64,000 nucleotides of DNA from Evansella alkalicola (GTDB lineage: Bacteria > Bacillota > Bacilli > Bacillales > Salisediminibacteriaceae): positions 62,001 through 126,000 of the forward strand of contig NZ_JAHQCR010000034.1 in assembly GCF_019042735.1 (NCBI RefSeq). The letters are read 5' to 3'. Below, piece after piece: positions 50,886 through 60,206 of this stretch. The notes beneath the pieces are model-generated. The model was not told where the DNA came from, ran no database searches, and saw nothing but the letters and a program-made list of their open reading frames with translations. The translations under genes were made by a program, and so were the position numbers. Within the stretch, counting starts at the first letter, position 1; every line of letters begins with the position of its first letter.

Positions 50886-53800
50886 ATGCCGATTGAAAAA
50901 ACTAAATTTGTTATTGTAAATTATGAACCGAAATATGCGAAGTCAGTGGCAGATATGTGGAATCAAAGCAGGGACGGTTGGGGTGGACATTCCGAAGTAC
51001 GAACAGAAGAACAGATCCTAAATGAAGAGTCCAATTCTACTAATTTAAAGACCTTTCTCGCTTTAGATGGAGAAGAGGTGGTAGGTTATTGTGGATTCTC
51101 CGAATATAAGGATGACGAAGGAGCTTTGTATATTCCCCTTTTAAACGTGAGATCAGATTATCACGGTAAGAAAGTGGGAAAAAAACTAGTATTGGAAGCG
51201 GTAAAGGAAACGATTAACCGTGATTGGCCGAGATTAGACTTATATACATGGCCTGGAAACACGAAAGCTGTTCCCCTATATAAAAAATGTGGTTTCTTCT
51301 GGGAAAAACGGGAGGACTCTGTCCATTTAATGAATTTTCTACCGCAAATAATAAATGCCCCTTTACTAAAAAGCTTTTTTCAGCATGCAGACTGGTATGA
51401 AGATAGTGTAAGGGAAATCGTTACTGAACCTGATGGTAAAAAGGATGGGGACTTTGAGTTTTATGATTACCACTGGAAAAAAGAAAATCGCTTTTTAAAG
51501 GTCAAAGTAGAGAAGACAAGTAGGGGAATCTGTGCAGTGGAAACGGAAAACTACTTCATTGAAATGGAATTGGATGACCATGGAAGTGTGTACGGTAAAT
51601 CTTATCCTGTTCGTTTTCGAGTGATAAATCATGGGGATAATCCCATTTCTCTTCAAGTGAATGGTGTCAATCATCGTAATATCGAATTTTCAATGACTGA
51701 AGCTTGTGAAGTGGCGCATGAGGAAGTAATCGAAGGACAATTTTATGTTCAATCAACCAAATCGGAACAAAATTCTAGGAAAACACACCCTTCTGTTTGT
51801 GCAACGTTAGTAATAGACGGGCAAGAAATAGACTTTAAAATGGGTGTTTTACCGAAGCCACCTGTGAAATGCCAAGGTAGGGTCCAACAGAAGTTTAGTG
51901 TTGTTGGAAGAGAGGAAACAGCTTTCCTGGAGCTAGAGAATCAGTTCCGTCAAGCAGCAGTATTACGTTTTTCCATGACGAATACAGAAGCTGTGACATT
52001 TACACAAACATCATGGGAAGTGTCCTTAAAAGAGCAGGAGAAGGCAACCATTGACATTCCCTACTTACTTAAGTATGCCTCGTTTTATCATGAGACCGTG
52101 AATATGTCTGTGAAACTAGCAGACGGGGAAGTAATTGAATTTGATCAGGAAGTAACCTTTCCATTCAATACACTAGGCTGTCGTTTATATGGAGAATGTC
52201 GAAATTATTATCACCTATTTAGTGGAATGACTCATGTGGCTGTGAAAAAAGAGGATAATTCCTTGTTATATGAACGAGGACGCTCTCAAAAAAGTAGTTT
52301 TCAATTTTTTTATCCGAAACTTGGAAAACCGTTTTCTGAGGAATTTGCTAGTAAAAAGGCGTCGCATGTTACATATGTTGAACACGATGGTTCGTTGGAA
52401 CTGAAGCTTACCTATGAATCTAGGCATTATCCTGGAGTTTCACTAGATCGAATCATTGCGCTATCAGGTGATGGGCTAATGAGTCAAGAGTATATCATTT
52501 CCAATAACGGTGATTTAAGTGCTCCTCTTTCCTTAACTCATTCCTTCATGTTTCCTTTTATTAAAAGTTATGTTCCTTATGATGGGGACGTGATGTATGT
52601 GAAAGGTTCTTTGAATAGCGTTGTGAATGTGTGGGAGGAGAAGAAGGTATCTGAGAACTGGTTTTTCTCTGAGCAGGATGGGGTTTCGACGGCGTTCATT
52701 TGGGAAAAGGATATGTCAATTCATTTCAGGCACTGGCATATTCAATATTTTGAAAAACATTGGGACCAAATTGATCCAAAGGAGAGCGTTTCCTCTGGCA
52801 AAGTGTGGTTTGGGCAACAGATTTTTGCTAATGTAGATGATGTTCGTGCCTTTGCTGGAGCGGGGAAAGCAAAGGAAAAATGGATTAAGAAAGAGCCCAT
52901 GTCTTTCCATGTAAAAAGTGGTACCCCTATTATAGATAATCCAGGGGGAGAAGCAACACTGACTTTTAAAACTAAGCATCAAAGAGACTCAGAAGTAAAC
53001 TTATCTGTGCTCATTAATGAAACGGAAGTTGTTTCTAAAATAGTGAAAGATAGTACCGTTAATTGGGATGGGTGGGATGTGAAAGTACCTATTCCTCCGG
53101 GTCAGCCTATTACACCAGTTGCGGTTCAGGGAACGTTATCTGCTCAGCATGTTGAAAAACGCTGTCTCGTTTTTCAAACCTCAAAAGAAGTGAAAACAAA
53201 AGAAGTGACAGTGGAAGGGCAAAATGTATACGAAGTAGATAATGGATTCATTAGTTTTAAGGCGGCACCGCAGTTTTACCCAGGGCTCTATTCTCTCGTA
53301 GCAGGTGGAAGTGAATGGCTACATTCCTCCTTTCCAACACCTGAACCGAAGTCCTGGTGGAATCCATGGATTGGTGGGATTTCCTTCGTCCTTGAGAAGG
53401 TGTCTCAAAGAAAGATGAGGGAGTTTCCAGCAACTGTTTCATTTGTAAAGGTGAGGGATCAATTTGAGCAAGAGTGGACAGGAATCCAAATAACAGTGAA
53501 GGTCAATGACCATGAGTTATATAAAGGTTTAACTTATCATCAGTTTGCTGTAACAAGGCCTGGCTTACCGGTCGTTGCGGTCTTTACTGGGATTGAACAG
53601 GAGACAGGACACCACTTTTACGGTGCGATGGAGCATTGTATTGTAAATATTCATCCTGGTGAAGCTAGTATTGGTAATGTCACCGCTGTTATAGGAGGGG
53701 AAGAATCCCGTGAGTTTACGCATCACGATCATGAAGTGGAGCTTTACGATTTGAAGGATGTTCGCTTTGAGAGGAAGGCTTCATCTCACTCGCTACATTT

Positions 53801-54005
53801 TCTACCTTCTAGTGGTGAGACAGAATTATATATGAATAAAGATGTTGTTCTAGCTGGTGCAGATGTACCTGCTTATACGAAAACGGGGGAGTTTGAAATA
53901 CGTGCTCCACACTTTATTGTTTTATCAGAAGCAGCGTACAGTCTTGACGATTATGAGAGCCTCCGCTCCCTACGTTTTACTGTAAAAAAAGAGGGGGATT
54001 CATAA
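50886..54005 (+). CDS. Giant GNAT acetyltransferase fused to beta-sandwich modules
   Basis: A 1039-residue protein with no signal peptide. Residues 5-150 are a complete GNAT domain (VADMWNQSRDGWGGHSEV; the acetyl-CoA loop DYHGKKVGKKLV near 91-102; GNTKAVPLYKKCGF). The remaining 890 residues are beta-rich: Ig-like stretches (FRVINHGDNPISLQVNG), then a region around 430-680 that resembles a mutarotase-like supersandwich (LSLTHSFMFPFIKSY), and further sandwiches. Such GNAT proteins are usually 150-300 residues. The substrate is unknown. The amidohydrolase gene follows immediately and is almost certainly co-translated. Confidence 0.75.
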   Translation: MPIEKTKFVIVNYEPKYAKSVADMWNQSRDGWGGHSEVRTEEQILNEESNSTNLKTFLALDGEEVVGYCGFSEYKDDEGALYIPLLNVRSDYHGKKVGKKLVLEAVKETINRDWPRLDLYTWPGNTKAVPLYKKCGFFWEKREDSVHLMNFLPQIINAPLLKSFFQHADWYEDSVREIVTEPDGKKDGDFEFYDYHWKKENRFLKVKVEKTSRGICAVETENYFIEMELDDHGSVYGKSYPVRFRVINHGDNPISLQVNGVNHRNIEFSMTEACEVAHEEVIEGQFYVQSTKSEQNSRKTHPSVCATLVIDGQEIDFKMGVLPKPPVKCQGRVQQKFSVVGREETAFLELENQFRQAAVLRFSMTNTEAVTFTQTSWEVSLKEQEKATIDIPYLLKYASFYHETVNMSVKLADGEVIEFDQEVTFPFNTLGCRLYGECRNYYHLFSGMTHVAVKKEDNSLLYERGRSQKSSFQFFYPKLGKPFSEEFASKKASHVTYVEHDGSLELKLTYESRHYPGVSLDRIIALSGDGLMSQEYIISNNGDLSAPLSLTHSFMFPFIKSYVPYDGDVMYVKGSLNSVVNVWEEKKVSENWFFSEQDGVSTAFIWEKDMSIHFRHWHIQYFEKHWDQIDPKESVSSGKVWFGQQIFANVDDVRAFAGAGKAKEKWIKKEPMSFHVKSGTPIIDNPGGEATLTFKTKHQRDSEVNLSVLINETEVVSKIVKDSTVNWDGWDVKVPIPPGQPITPVAVQGTLSAQHVEKRCLVFQTSKEVKTKEVTVEGQNVYEVDNGFISFKAAPQFYPGLYSLVAGGSEWLHSSFPTPEPKSWWNPWIGGISFVLEKVSQRKMREFPATVSFVKVRDQFEQEWTGIQITVKVNDHELYKGLTYHQFAVTRPGLPVVAVFTGIEQETGHHFYGAMEHCIVNIHPGEASIGNVTAVIGGEESREFTHHDHEVELYDLKDVRFERKASSHSLHFLPSSGETELYMNKDVVLAGADVPAYTKTGEFEIRAPHFIVLSEAAYSLDDYESLRSLRFTVKKEGDS

Positions 54006-54875
54006 GTGAAAATTATTGACGCTCATATTCATTTATCAAATATCCATTCTTTTCACGAGACGGCAAACAAGCTTTCCCATATAGATTACTCTTTCCAAGG
54101 ACTTTTAAATGAAATGGAAGAGAATAATGTTGTCTTAAGCATTGGGATGGGATTGATGGAAGAAGTAGAGGGGGAGGGGTTTCCTGACTCTGCTCCCCCT
54201 AGTCCAATGGGGCTTGATATGGCTGAAAAAACTGAGAAAATCGTGACCTGCGTTGGGATTAATCCATACCGACTAGGTAAGGAAGAACTTGAGAAATTGG
54301 AGAATTCCCTTCAGAAGCCTCATGCGGTTGGGATAAAAATATATCTAGGCTATTATCCTTTTTATGCTTATGATAAAGTGTATGATCCTGTTTATGAATT
54401 AGCTAAATCCTATCAAGTGCCTGTCGTTTTTCACACGGGGGATACGTATTCTGAAAGGGGTCTTCTTAAATACGCTCACCCATTGACATTAGACGAGGTA
54501 GCGGTACAGCACCGAGATATAACCTTTGTTATGGCCCATTTTGGTGATCCGTGGATGCTCGATGCAGCGGAGGTTGTATATAAAAACAGGAATATGTTTG
54601 CTGACTTATCTGGATTGATCGTTGGAGATAGTGATAGTGTCACGCGTATCAGAAACACACCTCATTTTTTCGATCATATGAAGCATGCCCTTGCTTTTTG
54701 TGATCATTATGAAAAACTGATGTTTGGAACAGACTGGCCACTAGTGCAGATTGGGCCATATATAGCCTTTATCAAGGAATATATTCCTAAATCGGCTTGG
54801 GAAGACGTATTTTTTAATACGGCTGTACGAGTTTTCCCAAAGATTAAACCATATTTAAATCTAGATTCGAACTAG
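54006..54875 (+). CDS. Metal-dependent amidohydrolase (amidohydrolase_2)
   Basis: A 289-residue TIM-barrel hydrolase. Metal and catalytic residues are seen in DAHIHLS near 4-10, GIKIYLGY near 112, VFHTGDTY near 142, VMAHFGDP near 175 and FGTDWP near 240. The family hydrolyses or decarboxylates diverse small molecules. The GTG start directly follows the stop of the GNAT fusion, with GAGGGGGA as ribosome binding site, so the two form an operon. Confidence 0.85.
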   Translation: MKIIDAHIHLSNIHSFHETANKLSHIDYSFQGLLNEMEENNVVLSIGMGLMEEVEGEGFPDSAPPSPMGLDMAEKTEKIVTCVGINPYRLGKEELEKLENSLQKPHAVGIKIYLGYYPFYAYDKVYDPVYELAKSYQVPVVFHTGDTYSERGLLKYAHPLTLDEVAVQHRDITFVMAHFGDPWMLDAAEVVYKNRNMFADLSGLIVGDSDSVTRIRNTPHFFDHMKHALAFCDHYEKLMFGTDWPLVQIGPYIAFIKEYIPKSAWEDVFFNTAVRVFPKIKPYLNLDSN

Positions 54876-54902
54876 ATGATTAGACTGGAGGGTCGAGGCC
54901 TT

Positions 54903-54939
54903 GAGGAGCACCCATTTTCTTAGTGAAATGGATGCTCTT
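54903..54939. terminator. Bidirectional terminator
   Basis: GAGCACCCATTT pairs with AAATGGATGCTC between two converging genes; it overlaps the end of the minus-strand gene. Confidence 0.75.
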
Positions 54940-55300
54940 TGGAGCGGTCCCCAGTAAATAAGCCTTCAATCTGGTGGCTTACTTGATTTCTTAAGTGGGC
55001 ATTTAAATATTTTGCAGTCAACACATAGCCCCTGAAAAAAATGGAGTACTCGGAAAACGTGTCATCATGATCGTTTAACTGTACTTTCAATCCAAGCTGT
55101 TTCATTTTTGCTTTTGTTGTATATAGATCTTTACTTAATTGTTGGAGCGTCTTTTCTACTAAGTGAATATAAGGGTCCTTTAGTTTCAAAGGTGCTTGAT
55201 TCATGCGTGAAAGGTCCTTCTCGAGCACTTTTCGGGTCAACTCAAATAGGATGTATGACTCGGTTATGTGTTCTTCTTCAGCGGTGAGTTTGGCCATCAT
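54920..55300 (-). CDS. Small helical protein, possibly YhjD-like
   Basis: A 126-residue helical protein. From memory it resembles B. subtilis YhjD in its pattern of LFELTRKVLEKDL, PYIHLVEKTLQQL and FFRGYVLTAKYLNAHLRNQ. The role is unknown. ATG at 55300 (or 55297) follows AAAGGAG. Confidence 0.6.
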   Translation of the reverse strand: MMAKLTAEEEHITESYILFELTRKVLEKDLSRMNQAPLKLKDPYIHLVEKTLQQLSKDLYTTKAKMKQLGLKVQLNDHDDTFSEYSIFFRGYVLTAKYLNAHLRNQVSHQIEGLFTGDRSKEHPFH

Positions 55301-55560
55301 CCACACTCCTTTACATGAAATTAGATCATTCTTTTAATTTAGGGAGAGACAGTTACCTCGTTGACATATGTTCACGCCAACCCTTTTATACGAACGTTAG
55401 TTCTTATAATTATATTTTACTAATTTCTAAAGGATAGTCAAGGGAAATTAAAATATCTATTTTGCAAAATAACCTATTTCAGAGTAAACCTTATACAATT
55501 AAAATTGCACGAGTGAGAAAAATCGTTCCAACAAAACCTATTTTAAAGAGTGGAGAATCA

Positions 55561-56508
55561 ATGATGAATAGACAAAAAGGTATCATTCTAGTCATGGTAG
55601 GAGCGATGTTTTGGGGAATAGGTGGCACCGTTTCAAGCAGACTTTTTCATGAGTTTGACATCGACGTAAACTGGCTTGTGACGACGAGGTTGCTTATAGC
55701 TGGCATTTTCCTCTTAACCATACAATTTTTTCTGAAGAATCGAACACAAGTATTTCATGTTTGGAAAAAGAAAAGGGTAGCCATTCAATTAATTATTTTT
55801 GGCTTACTCGGCATGCTTGCGGTTCAATACACTTACATGGCTTCTATTAACCATGGGAATGCCGCAGTAGCAACACTATTGCAATATTTAGCTCCAGTTA
55901 TGATAATCGTCTACTTAATTTTCCGAAAACAAGCTGTCCTAACACGAATAGATGTGTTGACAGTTTTCCTAGCTTTAGTAGGGTGCTTTTTCTTATTAAC
56001 AAATGGTTCAATTTCACAATTGTCTGTACCGATCCCCGCAATCATTTGGGGTGTTTTGTCTGGGGTTTCTTTAGCATTTTATACCTTATATGCTATCCCT
56101 TTACTTAAGCAATACGATTCCCTAGTTATTGTTGGTTGGGCGATGGTTATCGGTAGTATTGCGTTAAGTTTCGTCCATCCACCTTGGCAAATTGACTTAA
56201 CCTCCTTAACAGGAGAAGCTTATGCATACATAGTATTTGTTATCATCTTTGGTACAATGCTTGCGTTCTGGTTTTATATAGAAAGCTTACAGAGCCTTCT
56301 CGCAAAAGAAGCAAGCCTTTTAGGGAGTACTGAGCCATTGGCAGCAGTATTCACAACCGTTTTTTGGTTAAAGGCACCCTTTGGAATTTTCCAATGGGTT
56401 GGTACAGCTTGTATCCTCCTCATGATTGTTTTATTAGCCGTGAAAAAAGATGTTCCCTCTCCTATAGAGGAAAATATCCAAAATAAAAAGCCCCTTAAAA
56501 TCAGCTAA
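55561..56508 (+). CDS. EamA-family (drug/metabolite) transporter
   Basis: About 315 residues with ten predicted membrane segments in two EamA repeats. GAMFWGIGGTVSSRLF in helix one, QYTYMASINHGNAAVATLLQYLAPV in the first repeat and GSTEPLAAVFTTVFWL in the second are family blocks. The group resembles CarD/YicL-type exporters; the substrate is unknown. Start: ATG at 55561 with GTGGAG upstream; the longer frame to 55462 has none. Confidence 0.85.
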   Translation: MMNRQKGIILVMVGAMFWGIGGTVSSRLFHEFDIDVNWLVTTRLLIAGIFLLTIQFFLKNRTQVFHVWKKKRVAIQLIIFGLLGMLAVQYTYMASINHGNAAVATLLQYLAPVMIIVYLIFRKQAVLTRIDVLTVFLALVGCFFLLTNGSISQLSVPIPAIIWGVLSGVSLAFYTLYAIPLLKQYDSLVIVGWAMVIGSIALSFVHPPWQIDLTSLTGEAYAYIVFVIIFGTMLAFWFYIESLQSLLAKEASLLGSTEPLAAVFTTVFWLKAPFGIFQWVGTACILLMIVLLAVKKDVPSPIEENIQNKKPLKIS

Positions 56509-56534
56509 TAACTAGGCTGAAAGGGGCTTGTTTT
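56486..56534. terminator. Bidirectional terminator
   Basis: AAGCCCCTT pairs with AAGGGGCTT between two converging genes, overlapping the EamA stop; T-runs lie on both strands. Confidence 0.8.
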
Positions 56535-57248
56535 TTAAGCTTCTAATCTTGGGAACATAATGTTGTTTTCTAAATGTACGTGTTGGAACATATCTGACTC
56601 TAATGCCTCTAGACGTTGGAAAGTCATGCGGTAAGTAGTGCATGCTCCTGGAGGTAAAACAAAGTCAGAAGTAACTTCACGAATTTGTTTTAACAAGGAA
56701 CCAGCTTCATCATGCTCTGCTTCTAATTCATGAATGCGACTCACGGCAATGGACTTGTCATGATCATCGTTTGTAGCCTCAAAATGTCGGATAGCAGGAA
56801 ATATAATTTGCTCTTCCTTCATCATATGTTGCTCCAACTCCATTTTTAGCTGATGGAATAGTCGATGAAGTTCTCCAAGCTCAGGGTGGTCTGTTCCATG
56901 AACACGGAAGATCTTTGTTACATACGCACTTAAATCAGGTAACTCTTCCACCAAATAGCCGTGATGGCGATGGACAATATGATCAATTAGGGAAGAGTAC
57001 GATAAATTTGTCCAGTCTTGTAGATCAGAAACTTGTATATTGCTTGCTTCATTCTGCAATGTTTCAAGTGCTTCTAAAACAGGGGACTCTTCTAATCCTA
57101 GTTCTGTTATTGCTTCATGGAGGGGACGATTACCTCCGCAGCAAAAATCAATTTTATGTTTTTTGAATAACTCATCAGAACGTGGGATGTTGAGGACGAC
57201 CTCACGAACGATTGCGTCACGATTTAAAATAAAATTATTATTTGTCAT
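56535..57248 (-). CDS. ric: Iron-sulfur cluster repair di-iron protein Ric (ScdA/YtfE)
   Basis: A 237-residue protein that restores Fe-S clusters damaged by nitric oxide or peroxide. The N-terminal ScdA-type domain ends in the FCCGGNRPL motif with C36-C37. The hemerythrin-like bundle follows with its di-iron ligands in HIVHRHHGYLVEELP, HPELGELHRLF, HMMKEEQIIFP, ELEAEHDEAG and HVHLENNIMFP. All ligand positions are present. AGGAGG precedes the ATG. In other bacteria it is induced by nitrosative stress; no regulator site is clear here. Confidence 0.93.
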   Translation of the reverse strand: MTNNNFILNRDAIVREVVLNIPRSDELFKKHKIDFCCGGNRPLHEAITELGLEESPVLEALETLQNEASNIQVSDLQDWTNLSYSSLIDHIVHRHHGYLVEELPDLSAYVTKIFRVHGTDHPELGELHRLFHQLKMELEQHMMKEEQIIFPAIRHFEATNDDHDKSIAVSRIHELEAEHDEAGSLLKQIREVTSDFVLPPGACTTYRMTFQRLEALESDMFQHVHLENNIMFPRLEA

Positions 57249-57360
57249 CTTGATTCCTCCTATGGTAAGTTATCTTTATCATAAGCTTTATCAAATTTTT
57301 TGTCGGTGATATGGCTCACGATGGCAACGCAAGAAGATCAGATATGAGGAGTGTTATATT

Positions 57361-58176
57361 GTGAAAAAATGGTTCATGTTGTTAAGTTTGGTCATGCTGT
57401 TTTCATTAGCAGCTGGTTGTGGACAAGCGAATGAGGAAGATGGAGGCGACAGTGCCTCTGCTGGTTCTGAAGACGATGGCGTAGTTCAAGAGGATACAGA
57501 ACAAGAGGAAGTGGAGGAGGACGTCCCAGTAGAAGAGGAAAGTGCACAAATCGATCTAACAGAAGAGCCCTCCGTTTATCCTCAATATGAAGATGGGATA
57601 GGGGAAAACGAAGCAGAAGCGATCATTCACACCAATATGGGTGAGATTCATTTGAAGTTATTCCCAGAATATGCGCCGAAAGCTGTGGAGAACTTCTTAA
57701 CACATGGTGAGGAAGGGTATTATGATGGCGTTATTTTTCACCGCGTTATTGAGAACTTTATGATCCAAGGGGGAGACCCTAATGGAACTGGTACAGGCGG
57801 TGAAAGCATTTACGGTGAGAATTTTGAAGATGAATTTACACCAGCGTTAGGACATTTTAGAGGCGCTTTATCTATGGCTAATAGAGGCCCGAATACGAAC
57901 GGAAGTCAATTTTTTATCGTCCATGCAAATGAAACAAGGGTAAATGAGAAGATGCTGGACGATATTGCAGCTGATCGTGGCTTTGACTTTCCTGAAAAAA
58001 CAAGGGAATTCTATTTAGATAATGGAGGCACACCGTTCTTGGACTTCGGACATACAGTCTTTGGGCATGTGGTAGAAGGAATGAATGTTGTAGATGCCAT
58101 TGCTGAAGTGGAAACAAATCCACAAGACCGCCCTAGAGAAGATGTCATTATTGAATCCATAGAGGTTATTCGATAG
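57361..58176 (+). CDS. Peptidyl-prolyl cis-trans isomerase lipoprotein (cyclophilin)
   Basis: A 271-residue secreted lipoprotein. The signal peptide ends in the lipobox LAAGC (C20), followed by a 60-residue acidic linker rich in Glu and Asp. The cyclophilin domain (about 80-270) has GVIFHRVIENFMIQGGDPNGTG, RGALSMANRGPNTNGSQFFIV and FGHVVEGMNVVDAIAEVET. It likely helps fold exported proteins at the membrane face. The acidic linker and GTG start (after GAGGAG) fit a haloalkaliphile-type surface protein, though that is an inference. Confidence 0.93.
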   Translation: MKKWFMLLSLVMLFSLAAGCGQANEEDGGDSASAGSEDDGVVQEDTEQEEVEEDVPVEEESAQIDLTEEPSVYPQYEDGIGENEAEAIIHTNMGEIHLKLFPEYAPKAVENFLTHGEEGYYDGVIFHRVIENFMIQGGDPNGTGTGGESIYGENFEDEFTPALGHFRGALSMANRGPNTNGSQFFIVHANETRVNEKMLDDIAADRGFDFPEKTREFYLDNGGTPFLDFGHTVFGHVVEGMNVVDAIAEVETNPQDRPREDVIIESIEVIR

Positions 58177-58212
58177 TGGATCTATTATTAGAGTTGATTT
58201 TTGTGACAGAGC

Positions 58213-58258
58213 CATAAAAAAATCAGAGGGGATAATTAATAACTCCCTCTGATTTTTT
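58213..58258. terminator. Bidirectional terminator
   Basis: AAATCAGAGGG pairs with CCCTCTGATTT between two converging genes, T-runs on both strands. Confidence 0.85.
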
Positions 58259-58268
58259 ATGTATTCTT

Positions 58269-58448
58269 TTAGTCTCGAACTGTGTAATAAATCATTAAAA
58301 CTAATGTGGCGAATGCCAAAATAATAAAGGGCCCATTCATTAATGATGATCCGTTCCCATTTTCTTCTCCAGCTGCTACCCCAATAGCAACAGGCGTAAA
58401 CAGGAATAATAAAGTCAATAGAGCTGTAAATGCATGTTTAAGCTTCAT
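58269..58448 (-). CDS. Small membrane protein
   Basis: A 59-residue protein with an N-terminal hydrophobic segment ending in VAIGVAAG, possibly a signal peptide, a short polar loop (EENGNGSSLMN) and a second membrane helix. ATG at 58448 follows GGGGGATA. Function unknown. Confidence 0.65.
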   Translation of the reverse strand: MKLKHAFTALLTLLFLFTPVAIGVAAGEENGNGSSLMNGPFIILAFATLVLMIYYTVRD

Positions 58449-58825
58449 TCTATCCCCCAACTTTCCTTACATTATTTACTCTACTTATTATAGTGTGGAA
58501 TTAACTTATCCGCAAATATCAGCTATATGAAATGCGTGTTTATCTCGCTAATTTAGTAAATTTTACATATAAAGACAAAAAAATCTACAAAATTTTCAGG
58601 ATAATTAAACAAATCTGTTATATAATAAAATGAGATAGTAATTCACTGTTTAACACAAAAAGGAGGTTAATAACATAAAAATAGTAGAAATAGTGCAAAA
58701 CAAGAGAAGAAAACCTGTGAAAGTTTTCACATAATGTTCATTTTGTTTTACTATAGCTTGTTGTTTTAAAACTATTGTTATATTACAATTAAAGTGTACT
58801 TTAAGGAATGGGGGGGAATTTCAAA
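58449..58825. other. Intergenic region with an orphan ribosome binding site
   Basis: About 380 AT-rich nt. AAAAAGGAGG at 58657-58666 is a near-perfect ribosome binding site but no ATG, GTG or TTG follows at the right distance; an ATA at 58675 would open a 19-codon frame. Near 58717-58732 TGTGAAAG/TTTTCACA forms a near-palindrome, perhaps an operator for yhfH. Confidence 0.35.
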
Positions 58826-58957
58826 ATGATCATGTCAAGCACAGAGTTCTTTAAAAATCTACCAGCAAAAGAATGTAAGAAATGTGGAGAAACAATTGAA
58901 GAAATGGCAGATTGTTATTCGCATCACTGTGATGATTGCGAAGGCGAAATCCGCTGA
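58826..58957 (+). CDS. yhfH: YhfH-family small zinc-ribbon-like protein
   Basis: A 43-residue protein resembling YhfH of B. subtilis: TEFFKNLPAKECKKCGETIEE, then CYSHHCDDC. Four cysteines in two CxxC pairs, with histidines between, suggest a zinc ribbon. The function is unknown. ATG at 58826 follows GGGGGG by nine nt. Confidence 0.78.
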   Translation: MIMSSTEFFKNLPAKECKKCGETIEEMADCYSHHCDDCEGEIR

Positions 58958-58975
58958 AATAAATTTAAATTCAGA

Positions 58976-59014
58976 AAAACCCATTCACATAGTATTTCGT
59001 GAGTGGGTTTTTTT
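58976..59014 (+). terminator. yhfH terminator
   Basis: AAACCCATTCAC pairs with GTGAGTGGGTTT, followed by T. Confidence 0.85.
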
Positions 59015-59116
59015 ATACTCTTTGCACAGATAAAGATATTTAGCATTTATAAGAAAAGGGATAATTAAATAAAAGTAGAAATAATTGATTATAGATATTA
59101 TTTTAGGGGGAGACCA

Positions 59117-59878
59117 ATGATTGTAAGGGAAACGGACAGTGAGTATATTTTTATCAAGCAGCACGATCATGCAGTCATCTCTGGAAAACTTTCAAAAGCA
59201 TGGAAAGATACATATTTTATTGGTCATAATTTTCGCAACTCTGTGAACTATGCCATTGCGCACCATGATCGTTGCTGGCAGGAATTAGATAATAATAAGC
59301 CGTTAATTTTGGAGGAGGGAAAGATACCAGCCTCCTTTATAGAATACCCTTTGGAGGAGAAAATTAATGCGTATTCTATTGGGGTAAACTGGATGGAGAA
59401 CCAAGATCCATATGCAGCATTGTTAATTAGTAAACATTATGCAAGCTTTTTTAGCGGGAAGTTAGACCCACAAGGTAAAGTGTTTAAAAGTGAGGAGGAG
59501 AGACGGCAAGGATATCTACTACAAGATACTAGAATAAAAAAAGAGCATTTAAAGTTTCATTTTGACTTGCTACAATTATGTGATAATCTTTCCCTTTATA
59601 TTTGTATGAATGAATGGGGAGTGGAGAAGGAAAGGGAGATAGACTGGTTTAAGGAAGGCTTTCCTCAGCGGCTGGAGCCACTTAATCATATCCCTTTAAT
59701 GGGGAAGTGGGAGTCAAAGCATGAGGTTCGATTAACACCATTTCCTTTTTCAGAACATATTGAAGTTGCTATTCCATACAAAAAAGTAAAAAAGAGCACA
59801 CTGGCATTAAATATTGCACCCTTTAAAAAGATTTTAGAGGAAACAAAAACCGAATATCATTCAGTAACCTATTGTTAA
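59117..59878 (+). CDS. DUF3891 family protein
   Basis: A 253-residue soluble protein of a family found in Bacillus. IKQHDHAVISGKLSKAW near 13-30 and YAIAHHDRCWQELD near 56-69 contain conserved His and Asp residues that look like metal ligands of an HD-like site; KHYASFF and DNLSLYICMNEWG follow. The function is unknown. ATG at 59117 follows AGGGGGA. Confidence 0.75.
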   Translation: MIVRETDSEYIFIKQHDHAVISGKLSKAWKDTYFIGHNFRNSVNYAIAHHDRCWQELDNNKPLILEEGKIPASFIEYPLEEKINAYSIGVNWMENQDPYAALLISKHYASFFSGKLDPQGKVFKSEEERRQGYLLQDTRIKKEHLKFHFDLLQLCDNLSLYICMNEWGVEKEREIDWFKEGFPQRLEPLNHIPLMGKWESKHEVRLTPFPFSEHIEVAIPYKKVKKSTLALNIAPFKKILEETKTEYHSVTYC

Positions 59879-59881
59879 AAT

Positions 59882-60030
59882 AGAGGCTGTCCCCAAAGGT
59901 GTATTAATCTTAGAAAAGCCGAACAAACAAAAAGGTCACTATTTCTTATAAATCGCTTCACAAATATACTTCGCTTTAGTGATTTTTGTTCGTCTTTTCA
60001 ATTAATACTTTTACTTTTGGGACAGCCTCT
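59882..60030. repeat. 150-nt imperfect palindrome with IS-like ends
   Basis: AGAGGCTGTCCCC at the left end matches the reverse complement of the right end (AGAGGCTGTCCC), and similarity continues inward for about 60 nt on each side with several mismatches (TATTAAT, GAAAAG, CGAACAAA). No transposase is present. The ends look like terminal inverted repeats common in Bacillus IS elements, so it may be a MITE; it also lies where a terminator for the DUF3891 gene is expected. Confidence 0.6.
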
Positions 60031-60039
60031 TTCCTTCCC

Positions 60040-60206
60040 TATCTACGCTCGTGCCAATAGGCGCTTGCGCTTTTCTTTGTCTAGCTCCAGCGCCTACTCG
60101 CTGCGGGGCACTTCGAAATGACAACAGAAGTCGATAAGGCGCGACTTCTAGTTGTCATTCCTCCACTGCCCTACGCTCGTGCCCATAGGCGCTTGCGCTT
60201 TTCTTT
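60040..60206. repeat. Dispersed repeat next to the oxidoreductase operon
   Basis: Two copies of TAGGCGCTTGCGCTTTTCTT (60056 and 60186) surround CTAGCTCCAGCGCCTA and an inverted repeat based on GAAATGACAACAGAAGTCG. It is related to the 142-nt repeat at 22216. Confidence 0.7.
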
